Shown one piece after another: positions 1 to 7,825 of a DNA stretch of 48,759 nucleotides. The stretch is from Pseudobutyrivibrio sp. UBA1225. GTDB lineage: Bacteria > Bacillota > Clostridia > Lachnospirales > Lachnospiraceae. The stretch lies in contig DBWZ01000063.1 in NCBI GenBank assembly GCA_002309345.1, positions 1 to 48,759 on the forward strand, in the 5' to 3' direction. Under the pieces are notes generated by a model. It had not been told where the DNA came from. It saw only the letters and a list, made by a program, of their open reading frames with translations, and made no database searches. Made by a program: the position numbers and the translations under genes. The first letter of the stretch is position 1. Each line of letters opens with the position of its first letter.

Positions 1-62
1 CCACTACCGGGCGGATTCGGGACTTTAACCCGTTAGAAACGTGCGCCGCTAGGCGCACCTAA
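1..62 (+). other. possible 3' tail of a gene entering from the left edge
   Basis: Frame 3 is open from the window edge to a TAA at 60-62, encoding 19 residues that end in Ala-Arg-Arg-Thr. The stop directly abuts a strong terminator hairpin, as expected for the end of a plus-strand gene. The stretch also holds a GC-rich hairpin (GTGCGCC, loop GCTA, GGCGCAC). I do not recognise the peptide and cannot exclude that this is the 3' end of a non-coding RNA. Confidence 0.2.
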
Positions 63-102
63 AAAATAAGAGATGGACTTTTAAGTCTATCTCTTATTTT
101 TT
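61..102. terminator. bidirectional intrinsic terminator
   Basis: A 20-bp stem (61-80 with 83-102, two-base loop, one G-T wobble) is flanked by A6 on the left and T6 on the right. It can therefore end transcription from both sides, between whatever lies to the left and the converging ECF/amidohydrolase pair. Confidence 0.8.
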
Positions 103-166
103 ATGTATCGATATGTGGATTCAACTCGCAGAACTGGCAGGCGAGAATTCTAATCCCCTCTCTCCT

Positions 167-673
167 CTATATCTTCACCAAATATCCAACGCTATTTTTG
201 ATTACACCATAAATCAAGTTGCCGATTACCGCTCCACTTAAAGTCTGAATCGAGAGCGTGAATAATGTTGCAAGGCTATAACTCACTCCAAACAGCGGAA
301 TCTTAATCAAAGTGTAAAGAAGAATATGAACTAATCCTCCCACAATTGCACCAATCCAAAGGTTTAATCTAAAATTCTTAAGAAGCTTAAATGCTACGAA
401 TCCCATTACAATAACCCAAGATGCCTTAAATATCATTGTTGGCAATACCCAGATTGTGTAACCTCCAATTAAATCAGCTAACCCAGCACCTAAGGCTCCT
501 GCAATAGTACCACGTTTTATTCCAAGTAGGCATGTTGCCAAGATTATCATACAGTCCCCTAAATGTGTATAACCAAAGGTTGTTGGAATCTTAAAATAGA
601 ATGTTCCTACAAAAACTAATGCAATCATCATTCCTAAGATTGCAATATCTTTTTGACTTAATTTACTATTCAT
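167..673 (-). CDS. ECF transporter S component
   Basis: A 168-residue integral membrane protein with about five to six hydrophobic segments, the size and pattern of substrate-binding S subunits of energy-coupling factor vitamin importers. The short lysine-rich start, the early glycine/alanine-rich helices and the TFGYTHLGD region resemble the ECF S family related to PF07155. The energising EcfA/T module is not in the window and is presumably shared and encoded elsewhere. The start at 673 follows an AGGAGG site. The amidohydrolase gene ends only 9 nt upstream, so the two are probably co-transcribed and the substrate may be something that enzyme processes. The vitamin cannot be named from sequence. 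Confidence 0.7.
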   Translation of the reverse strand: MNSKLSQKDIAILGMMIALVFVGTFYFKIPTTFGYTHLGDCMIILATCLLGIKRGTIAGALGAGLADLIGGYTIWVLPTMIFKASWVIVMGFVAFKLLKNFRLNLWIGAIVGGLVHILLYTLIKIPLFGVSYSLATLFTLSIQTLSGAVIGNLIYGVIKNSVGYLVKI

Positions 674-682
674 TTTGTCCTC

Positions 683-1435
683 CTAAACTAACAGCGAGCC
701 CATAAAATTCTTCGCATTATTATAGAAAATATTTTCATAATCCTTTTCTTTAAGTGGACATGATAGTATTTTTTGAATTTCTACTTCTGGAGCATGGAAA
801 GGTGTATCCAATCCAAACATTACCCTATCATTACCGACATTCACATATGCATTATATATTTGAGCTGTCATTGACGTGCCTGAAGTCTCAAGCCAAATAT
901 TTTCATGTCGCTTAGCTATGGTCTGTGCTGCTTCTACATATATTCCATGACCATGACCCATGTGAAGCATAACGAACTTGCACCTAGGATGTCTTTCTGC
1001 CAAAAGTCCAATTTGCCATGGAAGTGAAAATGGCTCGTGACCTGAGTGAACGAAGAAAGGCACATTGTATTTTTCACAAATTTCTGCCACCGGATCAACA
1101 ATAGGAGAATCCGCTGCATATCCATCAAATAACGATTGGATTTTTGCTCCTTTGCACCCTTCATCTCTGATTAGATGCTCTAATTCATCATACGCAGCCT
1201 GCCCTTTTGTACAATCAACCCATGGAACAGGGATGATTTTTTCAGGAGCTTTTTTATAAGCCTCGATAATGTCAGCATTATTAGAAGAATCTGATGGACA
1301 AAGTATCGTCTTCTCTATATTGAATTTATCCATCAAATCAATGACTAGATTAACATCTCCCTTATAGTTAAATGGATTTCCCCATGTACCTATATGTGAG
1401 TGCATGTCAATCTTTTTAAAGTTAAAATCAAACAT
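683..1435 (-). CDS. amidohydrolase family protein (TIM-barrel metal hydrolase)
   Basis: A 250-residue protein of the Amidohydro_2/TatD-like superfamily. The first strand carries the metal-binding HxH motif (DMHSHIG, near residue 11). Later metal or catalytic positions are seen in HSGHEPF (around 131), LHMGHGHG (around 157) and GLDTPFH (around 208). No signal peptide, so cytoplasmic. Many family members are decarboxylases or hydrolases of small ring or carboxylate substrates; the substrate is not predictable here. GGAGGACAAG precedes the ATG at 1435. It is the first gene of a two-gene unit with the ECF S component downstream. Confidence 0.75.
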   Translation of the reverse strand: MFDFNFKKIDMHSHIGTWGNPFNYKGDVNLVIDLMDKFNIEKTILCPSDSSNNADIIEAYKKAPEKIIPVPWVDCTKGQAAYDELEHLIRDEGCKGAKIQSLFDGYAADSPIVDPVAEICEKYNVPFFVHSGHEPFSLPWQIGLLAERHPRCKFVMLHMGHGHGIYVEAAQTIAKRHENIWLETSGTSMTAQIYNAYVNVGNDRVMFGLDTPFHAPEVEIQKILSCPLKEKDYENIFYNNAKNFMGSLLV

Positions 1436-1644
1436 TATTCTTGTCCTCCTTAAGTTGTTAGTGGAAATTTTAGCTTATAGCTGTCATATATAAAAGTTGC
1501 AATATCAATTATTTTTAAAGGGACAGGTTAAATTTAGAAAAAGGATTATAAACCTATCAATTCTTACACCCTCCGCTCGCAGTTATAGCTTAATTGTGGT
1601 ATTATTAATTCAAAACTTATAAACTCATACTTTGGTGATTGATT

Positions 1645-1974
1645 ATGAAAATCGATGAAATTTTAGAAGAATTTGTAAATAAGAGTAAGAATGTACTTGG
1701 GGATAGCTTTGTTTCTGCTATTCTTTACGGTTCGTATGCTCGTGGAGATTATAATAGTTCCTCTGATGTAGACATTATGCTTCTCACTACTCTTTCGGAT
1801 GATGAAATAGAAAAGATAGAGGACGATATTTTTGACATCGCATATGATTACCTTCTATCAGACGAGCTTACTATTAGTGTTAACATAAAGAATAATGTTC
1901 ATTTTCTATATTGGGTAGATAATTTGCCTTACTATAGAAATGTAAAAAGGGAGGGCAAAATACTTGCAGGATAA
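1645..1974 (+). CDS. MNT-type minimal nucleotidyltransferase domain protein
   Basis: A 109-residue protein with the hallmark of minimal nucleotidyltransferases: GSYARGDYNSSSDVDIMLL around residues 30-48, giving the GS...DxD metal-binding motif. Relatives (MntA) act as antitoxins that add AMP to a HEPN ribonuclease, normally encoded next door. No HEPN partner lies on either side, so this is an orphan or remnant. I chose ATG 1645 over TTG 1639 because a GGTGA site sits 6 nt before it. A terminator follows the stop directly and repeat-rich DNA lies beyond. Confidence 0.7.
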   Translation: MKIDEILEEFVNKSKNVLGDSFVSAILYGSYARGDYNSSSDVDIMLLTTLSDDEIEKIEDDIFDIAYDYLLSDELTISVNIKNNVHFLYWVDNLPYYRNVKREGKILAG

Positions 1975-1981
1975 ATTATAT

Positions 1982-2006
1982 CTCAGAGTTGTCTCTGAGA
2001 TTTTTT
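1982..2006 (+). terminator. intrinsic terminator of the nucleotidyltransferase gene
   Basis: CTCAGAG, loop TTGT, CTCTGAG, then A and T6, beginning 8 nt after the stop codon. Confidence 0.8.
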
Positions 2007-2016
2007 AATTATTTTT

Positions 2017-2214
2017 CTGTAAACCTTTCTTATTGGTTCTTATTTTCTATAAACCTTTCTTATCGATTCTTATTTCCTGCAAACCTTTATTATTCGTTCT
2101 TATCGAGGCCGTATTCCTGCAAACCTTCCTTATTCGTTCTTATCAAGGAAATTTTACTAGCAACCTTTCTTATTACTCGCATCGGACCATTTTACTAGCA
2201 AACTTACTCAGGAA
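2017..2214. repeat. degenerate tandem repeat, 5.5 units of 30-40 bp
   Basis: Successive units begin CTGTAAACCTTTCTTAT, CTATAAACCTTTCTTAT, CTGCAAACCTTTATTAT, CTGCAAACCTTCCTTAT, CTAGCAACCTTTCTTAT and CTAGCAAACTTACT, at 2017, 2047, 2077, 2117, 2157 and 2195. The first two units are 30 bp, the next two 40 bp with a 10-bp insertion, the fifth 38 bp, the last partial. Open frames across it are low-complexity and lack ribosome sites, so I do not call a gene. Confidence 0.75.
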
Positions 2215-2220
2215 CGCGAA

Positions 2221-2451
2221 AGAAAAAAGTATTACTTTTGCCCAAATTTCAGTAGCCTAATACTTTTTTCTTCATATTTACTCCAAAATGTGAAATTCAA
2301 GTATTAGTAACCCTCCTAATCATAACAAACTAATACTTTTTCCTTGGGTAATGCCAGTAAATTAGCTGTTATTACTCACAACAAGTATTACTGACCATAC
2401 TATTTTGGCAATAGTAATACTTGCGAGAAATTTTATCCTTCTCTCGCAAGT
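2221..2451. repeat. cluster of four hairpins built on the motif AAGTATTA(C/G)
   Basis: Alternating forward and reverse copies of AAGTATTA(C/G) form stems 2221-2234/2258-2272, 2299-2307/2330-2338 and 2382-2392/2413-2423. A fourth stem, ACTTGCGAGA/TCTCGCAAGT (2419-2428/2442-2451), overlaps the third and could compete with it. The cluster lies downstream of the unknown minus-strand gene ending at 2469 and may include its terminator. No gene is visible between 1975 and 2468. Confidence 0.7.
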
Positions 2452-2468
2452 ATCCTACTTATCAGTTT

Positions 2469-3182
2469 TTATTTCCGCCCCCTGTTCATATGTTGAGATG
2501 GGCTATCACTACTATCACTATGCACTGATGAAATAGTCGTAGTATAGTTTGAATCCAGATAAGTTTGCTGATTAATCTGACCTCGACTATTGCTTTGAAC
2601 CAGCTGATTATTCCGTCTTGGAAGAACATCCTGTCCCGCATTATTGTTTTGTTCGGGCTGAATATTCTCGCCCTCGTTATTTTGTTCTGGCTGATTATTT
2701 TGCACCGCATTATTCTGTCCCTGGTCATTTACTACTTCTTGATTCTGTTGATTTTGTCGTGCCAATATATCTATACCTAGGCGTTCCCTTTCAGATAATG
2801 TGTTATATATAATCCCCCTCGCCCTTGGTCTGTCGCTAAGTTCAACTAAAGTACTATATATTTCATTTAAATTGTTTTCTTCCTTCTCTGTAAAACCAAA
2901 GATTCTAAGCCCTGCACTTTGGGCCATTTCAGGATTGTCTCTAATAAAATTACCATTAACACTAAATTCCATATCGAAAACAAATTGATCCTTCGTTGAT
3001 AATTGATTATATACATACTCTTTAGCTTCATCACTGTACCTATCATTAGTAAGAAAACTATGCACTTTCTCTAGATAAATTTCACGATCTCTTGAATAGT
3101 TTAACAGTTTTAAAAAAGGACGGTGCGCCATTTCCACTTCATCATTTCGCTGGTTTCTTTCATTTTCATTATTATTCATCAT
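2469..3182 (-). CDS. unknown protein with asparagine/glutamine-rich C-terminal tail
   Basis: A 237-residue protein I do not recognise. Residues 1-20 are N/E/R-rich. Residues ~20-140 look folded and helical, with two similar segments in which a short helix is followed by a '(Y/I)(V/I)YN(Q/T)LS' string (YVYNQLS and IIYNTLS), suggesting an internal duplication. Residues ~140-237 are low-complexity, with repeated QPEQNN and NNQ blocks and a Ser/Asp/His-rich end. No signal peptide or membrane segment. A GGAGA site 8 nt before ATG 3182 supports the start. It appears monocistronic. Confidence 0.6.
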   Translation of the reverse strand: MMNNNENERNQRNDEVEMAHRPFLKLLNYSRDREIYLEKVHSFLTNDRYSDEAKEYVYNQLSTKDQFVFDMEFSVNGNFIRDNPEMAQSAGLRIFGFTEKEENNLNEIYSTLVELSDRPRARGIIYNTLSERERLGIDILARQNQQNQEVVNDQGQNNAVQNNQPEQNNEGENIQPEQNNNAGQDVLPRRNNQLVQSNSRGQINQQTYLDSNYTTTISSVHSDSSDSPSQHMNRGRK

Positions 3183-3350
3183 ACTCGTACTCTCCTTTCA
3201 TTTTTGCAAATGATGTTTATAGGTTTCATTTATACCCTGTCACTTATATATCAAAAAAATCCCCTATCATTTTTCCAAATATGCAATATTTTTTTCAAAC
3301 CGAGGTGAATTTTCATTCGATTTCGCTAGTAATAATCCCTTTTAAATCAC

Positions 3351-3380
3351 AAAAAAAGAGCAGTTCCAAAGAACTGCCCT
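3351..3380 (-). terminator. intrinsic terminator after cysK
   Basis: On the minus strand: GGGCAGTTC, loop TTTG, GAACTGCTC, then T7, starting 18 nt after the cysK stop. Confidence 0.85.
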
Positions 3381-3397
3381 AAAAATTTGCTAAATTA

Positions 3398-4330
3398 TTA
3401 TTCTGTGAAAAGTGGTGTTGAATAATATCTGTCACCTGAATCTGGAAGTAACGCTACGATTGTCTTGCCTTTGTTCTCAGGCTTCTTTGCATACTCGATT
3501 GCACCATGAAGTGCTGCACCTGAAGAGATACCTACAGAGATACCTTCCTTCTTAGCAAGAAGCTTTGCTGCTGCGAAAGCGTCCTCTGACTCTGCAACAA
3601 ATACTTCGTCATAAATCTTTGTGTTAAGAACATCCGGAACAAATCCAGCGCCGATACCCTGAATCTTGTGTGCACCTGCACGTCCCTCAGAAAGTACTGG
3701 AGAATCCTTTGGCTCTAAAGCTACAATCTTTACATCTGGCTTTTGGCTCTTAAGATACTCGCCTACACCTGTAACTGTACCGCCTGTACCAACACCTGCG
3801 ATGAACAAATCAACCTGTCCATCTGTGTCCTTCCAGATTTCTGGACCTGTTGTTGAACGATGTGCTGCTGAGTTTGCTGGGTTCTCAAACTGACCTGGAA
3901 TAAAGCTTCCCTCGATTTCAGCTGCAAGCTCCTGTGCCTTTGCGATAGCACCCTTCATACCCTTTGCGCCCTCTGTAAGAACGATTTCTGCGCCATAAGC
4001 CTTAAGAATGTTTCTACGCTCTACTGACATTGTCTCAGGCATTGTAAGGATTGCTCTATAACCCTTTGCTGCTGCGATAGCTGCAAGACCGATACCTGTG
4101 TTTCCTGATGTTGGCTCAATGATAACTGAACCTTCCTTAAGCTGCCCCTTCTTCTCAGCATCCTCTATCATAGCAAGTGCTACTCTATCCTTTACTGATC
4201 CCGCTGGATTGAAATACTCAAGTTTAACTAAAACCTTAGCCTCAAGACCGAGCTCCTTTTCAATGTTTGTTACCTCTACAAGTGGTGTGTTTCCGATGAG
4301 CTCGCTTGCGCTCTTATAAATGTTTGCCAT
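3398..4330 (-). CDS. cysK: O-acetylserine sulfhydrylase (cysteine synthase A)
   Basis: A 310-residue PLP enzyme, the usual length. It makes cysteine from O-acetylserine and sulfide. Visible family motifs are PAGSVKDR with the PLP lysine at about residue 47, TSGNTG at 74-79 (substrate carboxylate loop) and the GTGGT phosphate-binding loop near 181. It starts 45 nt downstream of metY with its own GGAGG site and no promoter of the sulfur type, so it is the second gene of the metY-cysK operon. Its donor O-acetylserine would come from the EpsC enzyme at 19307-20266. Confidence 0.95.
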   Translation of the reverse strand: MANIYKSASELIGNTPLVEVTNIEKELGLEAKVLVKLEYFNPAGSVKDRVALAMIEDAEKKGQLKEGSVIIEPTSGNTGIGLAAIAAAKGYRAILTMPETMSVERRNILKAYGAEIVLTEGAKGMKGAIAKAQELAAEIEGSFIPGQFENPANSAAHRSTTGPEIWKDTDGQVDLFIAGVGTGGTVTGVGEYLKSQKPDVKIVALEPKDSPVLSEGRAGAHKIQGIGAGFVPDVLNTKIYDEVFVAESEDAFAAAKLLAKKEGISVGISSGAALHGAIEYAKKPENKGKTIVALLPDSGDRYYSTPLFTE

Positions 4331-4375
4331 AACATGCCTCCGTTTTATTTATTACTAAAAAATATTTTACCAAAT

Positions 4376-5707
4376 TTAAACTGCTGCGCTATTATTTTTT
4401 GAACTAGAATCAACATTGTTGACTCCGTCGATAGCAGCAAAGCCTTTCTCAAGGTCTTCAATAATATCATCGATATGCTCTGTACCAATTGAAAGTCTGA
4501 TTGTAGCCTGAGTGATGCCCTGATCTAAAAGCTCTTCCTCTGTAAGCTGAGAATGAGTTGTTGTCGCTGGGTGAATTACAAGACTCTTTACGTCAGCTAC
4601 ATTTGCAAGAATTGAGAAAATTTCAAGATTGTCGATGAACTTGAATGCCTCTTCCTTGCCACCCTTGATTTCGAATGTAAAGATACTTCCACCATTCTTA
4701 GGGAAATACTTCTTGTAAAGCTCATGATCTGGATGATCCTCAAGTGAAGGGTGATTTACCTTTGCAACCTTTGGATGGTTCTTTAAGAACTCTACAACCT
4801 TTGTTGTGTTTTCTGCATGTCTATCAAGACGAAGTGGTAATGTCTCGATCCCCTGTAAAAGAAGGAATGCATTAAATGGTGAAATAGTTGCACCTGTATC
4901 TCTAAGTAAGATTGCTCTGATGTATGTTACAAATGCTGCTGGTGCTGTTGCATCCGCAAATGAAATGCCGTGGTAGCTTGGGTTTGGATTAGCAATTGCT
5001 GGGAACTTTCCGCTTGCCTTCCAATCATACTTACCTGACTCTACGATTACACCACCAAGTGTTGTTCCGTGGCCACCAAAGAATTTTGTTGCAGAGTGAA
5101 CAACGATATCTGCGCCGTGCTCAATTGGACGTACCCAATAAGCTGCACCAAATGTGTTGTCTACTACAAGAGGAAGACCTGCATCGTGTGCAATCTTTGC
5201 GATAGCATCGATATCTGGAATATCACTGTTTGGATTGCCTAGTGTCTCAATATAGATAGCCTTTGTATCTGGACGGATTGCACTCTTTACCTCATCATGG
5301 TTGTGTGCATCTACGAATGTTGCCTCAACACCATACTGTGGAAGTGTGTGTGCAAGTAAGTTGTAGCTTCCACCGTAGATTGTCTTTTGTGCTACGATGT
5401 GTCCGCCACCTGCTGCAAGTGCCTCGATTGTATAAGTGATTGCTGCTGCACCAGATGCAACTGCAAGTGCGGCAGAGCCACCTTCAAGTGCTGCTACTCT
5501 TGCCTCTAAAACACCCTGTGTAGAGTTTGTAAGCCTGCCGTAGATGTTACCTGCATCTGCAAGACCAAATCTGTCAGCTGCATGCTGTGAATCTCTAAAC
5601 ACATAAGATGTTGTCTGGTAAATAGGTACTGCTCTTGCATCAGATGCTGGATCTGGGTTTTCCTGTCCTACGTGAAGTGCTAATGTTTCAAATCTATAAT
5701 TACTCAT
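4376..5707 (-). CDS. metY: O-acetylhomoserine sulfhydrylase
   Basis: A 443-residue enzyme of the Cys/Met-metabolism PLP family. It makes homocysteine directly from O-acetylhomoserine and sulfide. The PLP lysine is K208 in VVHSATKFFGGHGTT. The length (about 430 or more, against ~380 for cystathionine enzymes) and the insertion before QTTSYVFRD fit MetY. AAAGGAGA precedes ATG 5707. A cysteine-rich leader peptide ends 32 nt upstream, and the promoter at 5915-5943 carries the operators shared by the sulfur regulon. cysK follows in the same transcript. Confidence 0.93.
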   Translation of the reverse strand: MSNYRFETLALHVGQENPDPASDARAVPIYQTTSYVFRDSQHAADRFGLADAGNIYGRLTNSTQGVLEARVAALEGGSAALAVASGAAAITYTIEALAAGGGHIVAQKTIYGGSYNLLAHTLPQYGVEATFVDAHNHDEVKSAIRPDTKAIYIETLGNPNSDIPDIDAIAKIAHDAGLPLVVDNTFGAAYWVRPIEHGADIVVHSATKFFGGHGTTLGGVIVESGKYDWKASGKFPAIANPNPSYHGISFADATAPAAFVTYIRAILLRDTGATISPFNAFLLLQGIETLPLRLDRHAENTTKVVEFLKNHPKVAKVNHPSLEDHPDHELYKKYFPKNGGSIFTFEIKGGKEEAFKFIDNLEIFSILANVADVKSLVIHPATTTHSQLTEEELLDQGITQATIRLSIGTEHIDDIIEDLEKGFAAIDGVNNVDSSSKNNSAAV

Positions 5708-5739
5708 AATTTTAATCTCCTTTGCTATTAAAAAAAATA

Positions 5740-5826
5740 TTATCTACAACAACATCGAAATGCCTCAGCCTTACGCATTCGCTCATTGTAATTGTTTCTT
5801 ACAAAAGAAATTAAACACTGTCTCAT
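5740..5826 (-). CDS. cysteine-rich leader peptide of metY-cysK
   Basis: A 28-codon ORF starts with ATG at 5826 behind GGAAGG (8-nt spacing) and stops with TAA at 5740. It begins MRQCLISF and ends AEAFRCCCR, with three consecutive TGT codons just before the end. It lies wholly in the 5' leader, about 80 nt after the predicted start point and 32 nt before metY. Runs of codons for the end product just before the main gene are typical of ribosome-stalling attenuation. A T8 run (minus strand) sits between its stop and the metY ribosome site, though I see no strong GC-rich terminator stem. Cysteine sensing is inferred. Confidence 0.75.
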   Translation of the reverse strand: MRQCLISFVRNNYNERMRKAEAFRCCCR

Positions 5827-5914
5827 TTGTACTACCTTCCCTTCTAGAAAATAACTTTGCAAAACCAGGTTTTATTTATTCCTTTTATTTTGCCGTGTTT
5901 CTTACGTTGAAAAG

Positions 5915-6002
5915 ATAATACTTCATATTACCTACTAGGTCAATAGGTTTAAAGATAAGAAAAAACTATAGCTAGCTATCAATAATTTTTATAACTAGCT
6001 AT
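5915..6002 (-). promoter_or_regulatory. metY-cysK promoter with LysR-type and Rrf2-type operators
   Basis: -35 TTGACC (5938-5943), 17-bp spacer, -10 TATTAT (5915-5920). The dyad ACCTA-N9-TAGGT (5930-5948) overlaps the -35. The 12-bp dyad ATAGCTAGCTAT (5968-5979) lies 24 bp upstream of the -35, and a second dyad, ATAACTAGCTAT (5991-6002), starts 23 bp further. This is the cleanest member of the six-promoter set. Confidence 0.85.
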
Positions 6003-6114
6003 AGTTCTACTAAAATTCCATAGATCTAGTAAAATAAACTCCGATATAACTCTGCCTATCTAAGCAGAATCATATCAAAACTATTAACTGAGTCTTTTAA
6101 AAAAATATATAATA

Positions 6115-7635
6115 CTACGAAGCATTCTTCGCGCCTCTTCTAATGGCCGCTATTACAACTGCAAGTGTAAATACGCCGGCGATTGCATATGCAATTGGCA
6201 TTTTTAAATTAAATCCAAACTCTGCACTTAACAGATATGACGAAGTGATGAATGCATAGAATACAAGTGGAATCATTGGCATCCAAATGAATTTCTTCTT
6301 GCCCACTCCCATCAAATAAACAATTACGCATGCCAAAGCAAAAATTGAAAGCGTCTGATTTGACCATCCAAAATATCTCCAAATTACGTTAAATCCAGAT
6401 GGAATCATCTTGGCAAGTATCAAACAAATATATACTAATCCAAATACAGGAACTGCAAACAGAACTCTCTTTGCTGCTGTATCCTGCTTTAATTTAAATG
6501 TATCTGTAATCATAAGTCTGAAAGCTCTAAGGGCTGTATCACCGGATGTTATAGGAAGAACAATTACACCTACTAAAGCAATTGCTCCACCAACTGGTCC
6601 AAGTAGATTCTTGCAGATAACACCTACTACACTAGTTGCTGAAATCTGCATTAATCCATCTGAGCCATGCATGAAATATGTCCAACCACCTTCTGTCATC
6701 TGCATAGTGATTCCAGCATGATCTGCACCAAGAGAAATCATTGCAAGTGTAGCTGCAGCCCATACTAAAGCTATAAAGCCTTCTGCAATCATCATGTTGT
6801 AGAAAACTGTACGACCTTCTTTTTCACTTTCGATTGTTCTAGAAACAAGTGAACCCTGTGTAGCATGGAAGCCTGAAAGGATACCACAAGCAACTGTAAC
6901 AAAAAAGTTTGGAATAAAATGTCCTGATTTAAAGTATGCTGCGAAGTCAAATCCACCTGCAGTCCATGAGCCCCAAAGCTCTGGGATTGCATATCCTTTA
7001 GCAAAGAGCATAACAAAGATACCGATTGCCGAAAGCACCAAAATGGCACCAAAGATTGGATAAACTTTTCCAATTATCTTATCGATAGGGAACATGGTTG
7101 CAATCAAGTAATATAAAAAGATTATTGAATAGATGACCCATGTAGATACCTCTTGAGGTGTGCCACCATATCCGAATACTTGAGTTGCTGCAATATCACC
7201 TGGTGTATAGATGAATACAACACCAACTAAAAATAGAACTAATGAAACAAAGATGGTATAGATTCTGTAGACGTGCTTATTGGTATATTTACCGACAATC
7301 TCTGGCATCTGCGCGCCACCGTCGCGAAGTGCAATCATACCACAGAAGAAATCGTGCATAGCACCGCCGATTACACAACCTATGGGAATTGTAATAAGTG
7401 CTATTGGTCCAAACAATACGCCTTGGATAGGTCCAAGAATTGGTCCTGTTCCAGCGATATTTAAAAGATTGATAAGGGAATTTTTCCATTTAGGCATTGG
7501 AACATAATCAACGCCATCCCCCTTTGTATATGCAGGAGTTTTTCTATCATCTGGTTGAAAAACTTTCTCGCAAAACCTGCCATAAAAAGCGCCACCAACT
7601 AAAAGTATAGCTAATCCAATTATAAAAGTAATCAA
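6115..7635 (-). CDS. cstA: carbon starvation protein A (CstA family transporter)
   Basis: A 506-residue protein with about 13-15 hydrophobic segments. Landmarks of the family include FGPIALITIPIG near residue 77, GGAMHDFFCGM near 90 and the GFHATQGSLVSR stretch near 255. CstA proteins import peptides or pyruvate. The start is TTG at 7635, chosen because a GGGAGG site sits 7 nt before it and no in-frame ATG follows for many residues. It is monocistronic with its own sigma-70 promoter lacking the sulfur operators. Confidence 0.88.
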   Translation of the reverse strand: MITFIIGLAILLVGGAFYGRFCEKVFQPDDRKTPAYTKGDGVDYVPMPKWKNSLINLLNIAGTGPILGPIQGVLFGPIALITIPIGCVIGGAMHDFFCGMIALRDGGAQMPEIVGKYTNKHVYRIYTIFVSLVLFLVGVVFIYTPGDIAATQVFGYGGTPQEVSTWVIYSIIFLYYLIATMFPIDKIIGKVYPIFGAILVLSAIGIFVMLFAKGYAIPELWGSWTAGGFDFAAYFKSGHFIPNFFVTVACGILSGFHATQGSLVSRTIESEKEGRTVFYNMMIAEGFIALVWAAATLAMISLGADHAGITMQMTEGGWTYFMHGSDGLMQISATSVVGVICKNLLGPVGGAIALVGVIVLPITSGDTALRAFRLMITDTFKLKQDTAAKRVLFAVPVFGLVYICLILAKMIPSGFNVIWRYFGWSNQTLSIFALACVIVYLMGVGKKKFIWMPMIPLVFYAFITSSYLLSAEFGFNLKMPIAYAIAGVFTLAVVIAAIRRGAKNAS

Positions 7636-7681
7636 AACTTTTCCTCCCTTCTTTTATGCATGAATTTTTAGCCCAATAACT

Positions 7682-7709
7682 ATTATACGATTTTCATCAT
7701 ATAATTCAA
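7682..7709 (-). promoter_or_regulatory. cstA promoter
   Basis: -35 TTGAAT (7704-7709), 16-bp spacer, -10 TATAAT (7682-7687). None of the sulfur-regulon dyads is present. Confidence 0.6.
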
Positions 7710-7825
7710 TATTATGTAATACTATATACTATCGACTAAAAGCAGGCATAAACATACAGGAATTAAAAAAGCGTTACTATTTGTGGTTTGTAACTATCTT
7801 GTTATAGGGGCTTTCAATTCATTAC

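Noticed and set aside
1..60. tRNA or rRNA fragment at the left edge
   Set aside because: The GC-rich hairpin looks RNA-like, but there is no CCA end, T-loop sequence or match to 5S or 16S features I know.
1989..2260. Overlapping plus-strand ORFs after the nucleotidyltransferase gene
   Set aside because: They are translations of the tandem repeat, low in complexity and without ribosome sites; a terminator precedes them.
5708..5910. T-box or SAM riboswitch in the metY leader
   Set aside because: I found no T-box antiterminator motif or SAM-aptamer core; the leader is explained by the small cysteine-rich ORF.
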